From Neoarius graeffei (Eukaryota; Chordata; Actinopteri; Siluriformes; Ariidae): 64,000 bases of DNA. The stretch lies in contig NC_083572.1 of NCBI RefSeq assembly GCF_027579695.1, forward strand, positions 19,106,421 through 19,170,420. Direction: 5' to 3'. Positions 56,122 to 64,000 of the stretch are shown here, piece by piece. The notes beneath the pieces were generated by a model that saw only the letters and a list, made by a program, of their open reading frames with translations, did not search any database and was not told the origin of the DNA. The first letter of the stretch is position 1, and every line of letters begins with the position of its first letter. The position numbers and the translations under genes are program-made.

Positions 56122-57106
56122 CTGTATATAAGCCAAAATATGACATGATTTATGAACTACAGTACAACAAATAGCATCAGTATGTCCATTCAATCTACTC
56201 CATCTACAGTTCACAATTCAATTCAATTTTATTTGCTCTTTTAACAATAGATCCATCCATTTGAAGTGACTGCTGGAGCACAACATTTAAAATCATTGTA
56301 TCTTTAAACTAATTCATTTCCTTGTCCAGTTAATCTTCACAGTATGCTCCACTCATTTAGGTATTGAACCTTTGAACAAATTAATCTAACACCTATAGTT
56401 TCATGCATCATTCAATTCAATGGGTAGAGACTTGTTTCTGTAGATATGCTTTTAAAATGCTGGTCCCAGGAGAAAGCCTGACAACAGAGGAGGCAAGTTT
56501 GGAACTAAAACCTCTCACACATTTCACTGTTCCTTAAAACAAGTCAACAATAAAAGGACAAGATAGATTTCCTAACCCTGCTCACAACGGGTGCAGATTG
56601 GCAAGAATTCCTGTTGGTGTGGAGTAGCTTTGCTATTTAATTTATCAAGTAGTCCGAATTTAAAGACACAACAACCAGCACACAAACCAATATCATTAAA
56701 TCAAATACCACAGGACAACGACATAGTACAATAAAAGGACTTAAAAGGAAAAAGATAACTTCTAGTGAAACTACTTATAAGCAGACGGTGATGAAGGGGG
56801 TCAAGAAAGAGGAGAGCTACTTTTAATTCAGTTGTTGAATTTCAAATTATAAAGCAATAAACTCAGAAATAATTGGCAGGATCTCTTTTCTTACTTAGCT
56901 TGTTTGAAATTCACAATGATTAATTGATTTGAAGAAACACGTCCCTGTTTAGTTAGCCATTAATATTTTTCTGAAAAATCTTATCCTAATTAAAATGATG
57001 AAAGGGCTAAACCTTGTTCAGTCATGCAGTAATCTTCACCATTAGTAGATATACTGTACATACACATTTCAATATCACTCTCTATTGTATGTGAGGACTA
57101 TCAGCT
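56122..57106. other. AT-rich intergenic DNA, nothing recognised
   Basis: No gene or identifiable repeat. Confidence 0.45.
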
Positions 57107-57424
57107 GTTTCATGGATACCGCCATTTTGGATTTGGCGCGGTGCACTCTGGGACCGTTTGGGAACAAACAAAGCATCCCATGCGAGATGTCAGCCTATGC
57201 GAACTTGTTGTAGGCATCTCATCTCATCTCATTATCTCTAGCCACTTTATCCTGTTCTACAGGGTCGCAGGCAAGCTGGAGCCTATCCCAGCTGACTACG
57301 GGCGAAAGGCGGGGTACACCCTGGACAAGTCGCCAGGTCATCACAGGGCTGACACATAGACACAGACAACCATTCACACTCACATTCACACCTACGGTCA
57401 ATTTAGAGTCACCAATTAGCCTAA

Positions 57425-59067
57425 CCTGCATGCAGCGCTCGAAACTAACGGTGTCCCGATGTCCCGGGGACCATAAAAAATGTCATCGGGACACAAAATT
57501 ATCATATCTGGGACAATCCCGGGACAATGGAAAAAAATAGATCTAGAAAAAAAGTTCTACATTAATATTATTTACAAAGCCGTAACACATACGTAGACAT
57601 TCACCTAATTTGTCAATTTTAATTTTAAAACGTTAACAGCAAAAAATACATTAGTAGCTACACTTTCGATGCACCTGCATCAGTAGGCTACAGAGCAGCG
57701 CATTCTGTTCTAGAATCTTCGGCCGGTGTCCGCATTATATGGACTTGGAATGGAATTGCTACCGCACACGCTGCGCCGACTCTTGCCAGAACAAAAATGC
57801 TTAAGTGGTTGAAGCGGACCGACCGCGGGGAAGAAACTGAAAGCCCAGACATAACGTCTCCGGGACCTTCAGGATCCAAAGTGTCATTGCCTGGTCTGCA
57901 GGCAACGCTAGCAACTGAATGAACTTAATAAACACTGTTAGACACGTTATAAAATACAACAGGAATGATGTGGATGATATTGATGGAAGATACCGTTCAA
58001 CAGAATAACTGAGTTTTCTTGGTGTCTTTCTAGTTCAGAAAGTTTCGTCAGTCAGCAGCACAACTAGGCTCGGACCTGGCACTATGTTGATGTTGCTAAC
58101 ATTTGCACCCACATTTCGGCAGCGAAAGTTCATAAAATGGATAACGGAAAGTTCATAAAAATGGATAACGGAAAGTTCATAAAAATGGATAACGGTCTCA
58201 TCTCATCTCATCTCATTATCTCTAGCCGCTTTATCCTGTTCTACAGGGTCGCAGGCAAGCTGGAGCCTATCCCAGCTGACTATGGGCGAAAGGCGGGGTA
58301 CACCCTGGACAAGTCGCCAGGTCATCACAGGGCTGACACATAGACACAGACAACCATTCACACTCACATTCACACCTACGGTCAATTTAGAGTCACCAGT
58401 TAACCTAACCTGCATGTCTTTGGACTGTGGGGGAAACCGGAGCACCCGGAGGAAACCCACGCGGACACGGGGAGAACATGCAAACTCCGCACAGAAAGGC
58501 CCTCGCCGGCCACGGGGCTCGAACCCAGGACCTTCTTGCTGTGAGGCGACAGCGCTAACCACTACACCACCGTGCCGCCATGGATAACGGTAATGGTGAA
58601 AATTATAAGTTGGCCTTATAAGTGCCAACAGATATTCAAGGTATAAGTAGATGAAATGAACATAAAAGGGGTCTTATTTTCAACTAAAGTGTACTGCAGA
58701 TGTAGGGAGTTGAAACATTTTCTGAATGAGCTAGTTGGCCCCTTTAAATAAATTGGTATCTATTCATACAGTGAGATCGCCAAAGTTTAATAAACTGAAA
58801 ATGCAATAACTGTAATTTTGAAGTAGATGATGTATAGGACATGTGTCGCTTGTGTCTTGTGACTTATTGTAAAAATGATATAAAGGGTTCAAAATCGCAT
58901 AGTTACAAATATAATAGTAACTTCATATGATAACATTAACCACTGGTTATTTCAGAGAGGAAAAAAATGGGGACACTATTGCTTCCATTCGGGACAATAC
59001 AACACAGAATTCGGGACCACTGGGGGACACAAAGAAAAAAAAGTTAATTTCGAGCCCTGCCTGCATG
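57425..59067 (+). mobile_element. hAT-type element inserted in a SINE, 8-bp target-site duplication
   Basis: Element 57433-59059 (1627 bp) starts CAGCGCTCGAAACTAACG and ends TTAATTTCGAGCCCTG, an 18-base inverted repeat with few differences. It is flanked by CCTGCATG at 57425-57432 and 59060-59067. A short frame from an ATG near 57798 (MLKWLKRTDRGEETESP) may be the start of a deleted hAT transposase. Confidence 0.92.
58185..58590 (-). mobile_element. SINE family A inserted in the hAT element, 11-bp target-site duplication
   Basis: SINE body 58196-58579, close to the family consensus, flanked by ATGGATAACGG at 58185-58195 and 58580-58590. It sits next to a short tandem repeat (GGAAAGTTCATAAAAATGGA) at 58126-58195. 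Confidence 0.94.
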
Positions 59068-59310
59068 TCTTTGGGGGAAACCGGAGCACCCGGAGGAAAC
59101 CCACGCAGACACGGGGAGAACATGCAAACTCCACACAGAAAGGCCCTCGCCGGCCACGGGACTCAAACCCGGACCTTCTTGCTGTGAGGCGACAGTGCTA
59201 ACCACTACACCACCATGCCGCCCCTGTTGTAGACATTGTGTTAGTAATTAAATCATAAAAGCCTCGTACTCATTTGTCCTGCCAGTGTGTGTTTTACTCC
59301 TAGAGTGAAA

Positions 59311-60137
59311 TGGGTGGTGCTGATCGATGTGCAGTTTATAAATGCAACAATGATCGACGGTATAAGGACAGGTGAGCGATATTATGAATATAATACTACG
59401 TGTAGACTATAGCCATAATGGTATTATAATGGTATTATTATTAATGTTTTAGTATCATCGGTCAGAGGGGACTTTATAAACATGACATTACCATGGTTTA
59501 CCCTTTAGTTGAAATTTTTGGATAAAGGTTGCTTAGTTTAGAATGTACATCAGGCCTCAGGAGCTTGGTTCAAAATGGTGATTTAAATATATGGACCTAG
59601 GTTTGTTTCATTTGTTGAAAAATAGGTTAACAATAAGTGAATGTATAAGTTATTATAAGTCTTAAATTTATTAATCCTATTAGACTGTAGACCTATATAT
59701 CTGATCTAAATCAAGACATAGAAAACACACTTACCTGGAAGTACAGGTAAACACAGGTGTGCCCATAATCCTATCTTTTTTCACATGTGGCACATATCTG
59801 AGCTATGTTGATCTGAGCCAAGATATTGAAATTTATGTTTTTATTCCTTTTCAGATTAGTTATCAAAGATCATGTAAAAGAACTTAAGTGGCATTCGTGT
59901 CCTGTCAAATGGCGTCCTTTGTGGCTGTGGTTGATCAACTGGAGTGACCTAAAGATGCTATCAGACCACACAAGAGTTTGCAGCAACCATTTCGTCTTGC
60001 ATTGGAGGTGGGAACACCTTGGGCTGACAAATTCCTTCAAGGCCTCGACCATCCAGGAAAGAAAATCAGGCACAGGTGGGGTGGTTTCTTCCATTGCAGC
60101 ATCCATATATTCGGCTAATAAATTCGGAAAGTAGGAT
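59311..60137 (+). CDS. THAP-like zinc finger protein fragment, two exons
   Basis: Exon 1 (59311-59372) encodes Met-Gly-Gly-Ala-Asp-Arg then CAVYKCNNDRRYKDR and stops at a GTGAGC donor. Exon 2 begins at about 59855 after a TTCAG acceptor in the matching phase and reads LVIKDHVKELKWHSCP, WRPLWLWLINW and RVCSNHF, ending at a TAG at 60135-60137. The spacing Cys-x4-Cys, Trp, Cys-x2-His-Phe is the THAP (C2CH) DNA-binding domain. The total is only about 115 residues with no catalytic domain, so this is either a truncated transposase from a THAP-bearing family (P, Kolobok or ISL2EU-like) or a domesticated fragment. Splice sites are inferred. Confidence 0.6.
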
Positions 60138-60365
60138 GATTAATCAGCCATGCTGCCTGGTTCAGGCGTTTGTTTGTCCCCAAATGGTCCCAGAGTGCAC
60201 CGCGCCAAATCCAAAATGGCGGTATCCATGAAACGGACCATTCACATTTTTATAACCTTCACTGTTCACTTCACTGTTCACCTTCACTGTAGATGACACT
60301 AAATAACACTGAAGGAGCACTTTAGTAGTAAAGTATGAAATACTATCGCATTTAGTTAAAATACA

Positions 60366-60790
60366 CTCCCTGGTCACTTTAATAGGAACACGCACACACT
60401 TGCTCATTTATGCAATTACCCAATCAGCCAGTGATGTAAATGCAAGTCGAGAGTTTCAATGAAAGTTCTTCTGCTGTTGTAGTCCAGCCATTTCAAGGTT
60501 CAGCGTGCTGTGCATTCCGAGATGCTTTTCTGCTCATCACGGTTGTAAAGAGTTGTTATTTAAGTTATCACTGCCTTCCTGTCAGCTTGAACCAGTCTGG
60601 TCATTCTCTTCTGACCTCTCTCATCATCAAGGCATTTCTGCCGACAGAACTGCATTGACTGGATTTTTTTTTTTTTTTTTTGCACCATTCTGTCTAAATT
60701 CCAGAGACTGTTGTGTGTGAAAATCCCAGGGGATCAGCAGTTTCTGAAATACACAAACCAGCCCATTTGTTATCAAAAACCATACCACGA
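60366..60790 (-). mobile_element. Tc1-like transposon relic, minus strand
   Basis: The left end reads CTGGTCACTTTAATAGGAAC. The minus-strand frame has an EQKSISECTA-like helix region, and the CCCAGGGGATCAGCAGTTTC block follows. It matches a well-known fish Tc1 lineage; only the N-terminal half of the transposase remains. Confidence 0.65.
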
Positions 60791-60984
60791 TTAAAGTGAC
60801 TTAAAGTGATTGATGAATATATTGGTTGTTAGGTTCAAATTAAGTTGAAATTCTACTTTTTTATTTTCACTGGGTAAATAATTTATTTAAAAGCCTCCTT
60901 TTCTAGCACATGCCTTCAGAGATTTTGTGCCATTTATAACACCTATATCAGTCCAGTTCAGATTTCAACAACAACAAAAACAAA

Positions 60985-61485
60985 AAGTTAAATATATATA
61001 GCACCTTTCACCAAGCCAAGGACGCTTTACAGAGTAAAGGACAAAACAGAAAGAGAAACAAATCAACAAAAGGAAGACAACAGATAGGAGGCACAGAAAA
61101 GGAAAACAACAAAAAATGACAATTAACATGAGCACAAAGTCAGCAGACTCACTCAAAGCATTGAAAAAGATAGAACAGTCAGTGACCAAGAGAGGAGGAA
61201 TAGCAGAGAGAGAAGAGATAAGATTTAAGTTGAGTTTTGAATTTAGGAAGAGATGTACAATCCCAAAAACACTGTGGGGAAGAATTCCACAGCTTGGGTG
61301 CTACCACCCTAAATGCCCTGGAACCCATGGTGGATCATTTAAATTTGCGGAAAGACAACAGAACAGAAGATGAAGATCTGAAACAGAGAATGGAACAGTA
61401 GGGTTGAAGTCATTCCATTAGATATTGAGCCATGAAGTGCTTTAAAGGGTGCTTGTACAGCATTTAAACATGATCGATATCAATA
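60985..61485 (-). repeat. Interspersed repeat fragment of uncertain class
   Basis: Phrases such as ATATATAGCACCTTTCACCA and ACGCTTTACAGAGTAAAG, followed by a GAATTCCACAGCTTGGGTGC block, are familiar from many fish genomes and probably derive from a LINE. No intact frame. Confidence 0.45.
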
Positions 61486-61634
61486 GTACAAGCCCTAATT
61501 ATAATAATGCACACAAGTGCAGCCACCTCATTAGCTATCATAAGCTAAAAAGTCCAAAAGCACGTCAAGTTTTATTGCACATGGGCAACCAATATGACAC
61601 CCAGGATGTGACGTCAAGTCATTGATAACCAGGT

Positions 61635-61995
61635 ACTAGAAGTTAAGTGTCAAAAAAAAGTCAAAAGTCCTTCCTGCGCCTTGCCCTGGTCTTCCCAGGC
61701 AGTCTCCTGCCCCAGTACTAACCAGGCTGTTAAGGTGCATTGGGCGGCGATGATCTCCGTTTTTGTAGCCTTTGGCCTCTCGCCTATACAGCTACCAGTA
61801 GGGTTAAAGTGGGGGGCTAGTCCTTTGGTAACCATGAGAGTTTGACTCCCCACTCACATCTGTATTGCAGCATGCCTTGCCAGATAGCAGTAGGTACCAG
61901 TTTTATGATGGTCTTTGGTATGACCCGACCGCAAGTAGAACTCGCGATCTCCCAATCAAGAGGTGGACATGCTAACCACTAGGCCAGCTCACAGT
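61635..61995 (-). mobile_element. tRNA-derived SINE (family C), minus strand
   Basis: On the minus strand the head has GGCCTAGTGGTTAGCATGTC and a degenerate B box (GAGTTCTAC), followed by GGTCATACCAAAGACCATCA and GTGAGTGGGGAGTCAAACTC. Confidence 0.75.
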
Positions 61996-62580
61996 ATGGA
62001 AACTAAGTGTAGCCAGTGTAAACACACTTGTTAGCCTGGAGTTCATCAGATGAAAGAGCGTTATCTTCAAGGCAGTATGGACAGTGGAGAAACCGGATAT
62101 CTGTATGAACCTCAGAAAAAGGACTATCTGCATCTGGGAAATGATTTCAGCAGCAAATCATCAGATGATTCTAATGATGTAATCGGTGGTGCTTTGTAAG
62201 CGCAAAGTCAGGAAGGCAGGAAAAAGGGTTTGACAGTTATCTGGTGCCAATGTGGAAAGTGTGCCAAGTGGAACACTGACATCAAATGTGTTTGTTGTAA
62301 AGAGCACAAACTTTTCTGTGATATAATACAGGCAGATATAATACATTGATATTGTTTCAGTGATAAACCCAGTTTGGAAGCATATGTCACACACAAGCCT
62401 GCATTGGAAATGAACTATATACAGACCATGATAGTCTGTGTGTAGCATGCACCATGATAGCATTATAGCATGGTAGCCTGATGTGAGAGGAGCAGCACCA
62501 GATGGAGAACTCATAAACCAGTAAGCAGCCTATTATATATAGAAACTCAGTGTGTGCACGTGTTTATGTATGAATCCATG
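61996..62580. other. Intergenic, nothing recognised
   Basis: No supported gene or repeat. Confidence 0.4.
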
Positions 62581-62581
62581 C

Positions 62582-63002
62582 TGTCAGGGTGCAGGCACTT
62601 ATGGATGTACGTGCAGAGGAGAGTGGGGAAAGCAAACTAGAAACAAAGCCAAAATGCGAGACTAGAATCAAGGTCATGAGACAGGCGAGGGTCTATCAAT
62701 TGGTAGACAGGGCAATGCGGACAGGGTTAGAGAATAACAAGAAAGATACAAGAGCAAGGGTCAAGAACACAAAGCAGGCAGTAGAATAAAGGATCAGTAT
62801 GACAGGAAAGAACACTGAACGATACTTCATACCGAGTGAGACTGGGAGAGGTGTTTATATAGCAGGGGCTGATGAACCAGGAAACAAGTGACAGGTGTAT
62901 TTAATAAGTGTGATAGGGCACTGTGGTTCATAGGTGTTGTAGTTCTGAGCAGCCATGTTTGTAGTTGGGTTTGGACTGGTGCTCTTGACAGCATTACTGA
63001 CA
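62582..63002 (-). repeat. 3' LTR of gypsy copy C
   Basis: 421 bases with TG...CA ends. The coding-strand sequence before it (GGGAGCTCCTGGGAGTGGAG) is a polypurine-like tract. Confidence 0.8.
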
Positions 63003-64000
63003 GAACTCCACTCCCAGGAGCTCCCTCCAGGAGCTACATTCTTCCTAGGATGCCTTCTCCCTCTGGGTGCAGGCTTGTCGGGGTGTTGGCTGTGGAACTC
63101 CTGACTCAGGAGAGGGTCCAGAATGCCCCTTGCTCCTACCCAGCTTTGCTCTTCAGGTCCATAGCCCTCCCAATCTACCAGGTACTCAAGCTGACCTCTT
63201 CTGTGCCTAGAGTCTAGGATTCTGTTTACCTGATAGATGGGAGCTCCTTCTGGACAAGGTGATGGGTGGTCTGGGGTGAGCATGTTTGTAGACAGGGGAC
63301 CTTAGATGGCAGGTTTTAGGCAGGAGACATGATATGTAGGTGAGAAGCGACTGTGCGGTGGGAGCTCAAGCCTGTAGGAGACCTTATTGATGCATCGGAG
63401 CACCTTATAAGGTCTGATGTAGCATGCCTGTAGCTTCCTACAAGTATTGGGTTCCTTGAGGTCCTTAGTTGACACCCATACCCAGTCACCAGGAGAAAAC
63501 TTAGGGTTGCTGCTCCTGTGCTTGTTGGCATAGTCCTTATATTTAGCATTGACAGACTCGATGTGTTGATGAACCTCCTCCCAAAGTAGCTGGCTGCATG
63601 AGAACCACTCCTCCACTGCCTGTACCTGTGCCAGTGAATCGTCCCATGGGAACGGGGGTGGTGGTAGCCGAACATGCACTGAAAGGGTGTTAATTGTGTA
63701 GCAGAGTACTTCAGAGAGTTCTGTGCATACTCGGCCCATGGGATGAAACTGGCCCAGTCCCCCTGGTTCTGCATGCAGAAGATTCTGAGGAAACATCCTA
63801 TCTCCTGGTTAGCCCTCTCTACCTGGCCATTGGACTGGGGTTGATATCCGGATGTGAGGCTCACCAAGACACCTAACTGCTCCATGAAACTGGCCATTAG
63901 ATGAGAGATGAACTGAGGGCCACAGTCGCTGACTATGTCCTCTGGGATGCCAAAGTATCTGAATACATACTGGAATAACAGTTCGGCAGTCTCGAAAGCT
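63003..64000 (-). pseudogene. Gypsy copy C integrase and chromodomain
   Basis: Minus-strand frames at 63316-63897, 63302-63796 and 62855-63283 encode the integrase core end ([18 protein letters not shown] with the catalytic Glu, [19 protein letters not shown]), the integrase tail ([17 protein letters not shown]) and a chromodomain ([19 protein letters not shown]). A frame change near 63680 separates the first two, and the chromodomain is in yet another frame. Confidence 0.85.

Larger units (their letters stand above)
57208..59235 (-). mobile_element. SINE family A, minus strand, split by a hAT element
   Basis: Parts 57219-57432 and 59060-59223 join into one full SINE. The outer flanks CTTGTTGTAGGCAT and CCTGTTGTAGACAT look like a diverged target-site duplication. 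Confidence 0.88.
57107..60234 (+). mobile_element. DNA transposon with about 66-bp terminal inverted repeats and a THAP-like coding region
   Basis: Ends GTTTCATGGATACC and GGTATCCATGAAAC open inverted repeats of about 66 bases (57107-57172 and 60169-60234) differing at about two positions and containing GCCATTTTGGATTTGGCG. Within the element, two exons encode a THAP-like zinc finger. A SINE, a hAT element and another SINE are nested inside. No target-site duplication was found at the outer ends. Confidence 0.75.
62582..64000 (-). mobile_element. Ty3/gypsy LTR retrotransposon (copy C), 3' end, cut by the window edge
   Basis: The LTR is 62582-63002 (minus-strand start TGTCAGTAATGC, end ACCCTGACA), followed on its upstream side by a purine-rich tract and then the pol 3' end. 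Its LTR start is close to that of copy B, so the two are related families. The rest lies beyond 64000. Confidence 0.88.

Noticed and set aside
58203-58628. 141-codon frame with many Val/Ser and CLCLCVSP-like stretches
   Set aside because: It is a translation of SINE family A; the same frame recurs in every copy and is not conserved as protein.

Overview
The window is vertebrate, almost certainly teleost, nuclear DNA. It has two host protein-coding genes and a very dense layer of mobile elements and simple repeats. The organism call rests on three things. First, a wnt6 gene lies next to a cdk5r2 gene, which is part of the conserved vertebrate WNT6-WNT10A-CDK5R2-FEV block. Second, the repeat repertoire is typical of ray-finned fish: Rex3/RTE, CR1-superclade LINEs, a Tx1/L1-type LINE, R4/Dong/Rex6-type LINEs, chromodomain Ty3/gypsy elements, Tc1-like transposons, hAT elements and tRNA-derived SINEs. 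Third, the genes are split by GT-AG introns and lack bacterial-style gene organisation. An otophysan or catfish-like genome is a guess only.

Layout. 1-2.3 kb: two R4/Dong-like LINE copies sitting in TAA microsatellites, then a Tc1 relic. 4.4-13.2 kb: wnt6 on the + strand, four coding exons (4415-4476, 5755-5975, 9199-9515, 12711-13172) with all splice phases consistent, encoding 353 residues. Its introns hold a SINE, a fold-back element, Tc1 copies and microsatellites. 13.2-22.1 kb: intergenic, where wnt10a would be expected but is not seen; it holds a 5'-truncated Tx1/L1-type LINE, a SINE and a nearly full-length Rex3 inserted in an older SINE. 22.16-23.09 kb: single-exon cdk5r2 (p39), 310 residues, with a 3' region rich in microsatellites. 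23.8-28 kb: microsatellites, a third R4/Dong-like fragment and SINEs. 28.2-34.1 kb: a Tc1-like transposon interrupted by a minus-strand chromodomain gypsy element. 35.2-35.8 kb: a degenerate higher-order minisatellite. 39-45.4 kb: a second, badly decayed gypsy element, itself invaded by a SINE and a Tc1 transposon. 45.4-51.8 kb: two CR1-superclade LINEs in opposite orientation. 52.9-55.25 kb: a hAT-type element carrying further elements, including a minisatellite inside a perfect inverted repeat. 57.1-60.2 kb: a long-terminal-inverted-repeat element encoding a THAP-like zinc finger, with a four-level nest of insertions. 62.6-64 kb: the LTR and pol 3' end of a third gypsy element, running off the window.

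Wnt6 is a secreted, lipid-modified ligand and p39 is a neuronal activator of CDK5; their adjacency is ancestral synteny, not a pathway unit. Almost everything else is self-propagating DNA. Exact target-site duplications allow the order of many insertions to be read directly. The most notable observations are the TG microsatellite pressed against the wnt6 exon 4 splice acceptor, the repeated association of R4/Dong-like LINEs with TAA repeats, the THAP-encoding inverted-repeat element with its nest, and the fold-back GC-rich minisatellite.
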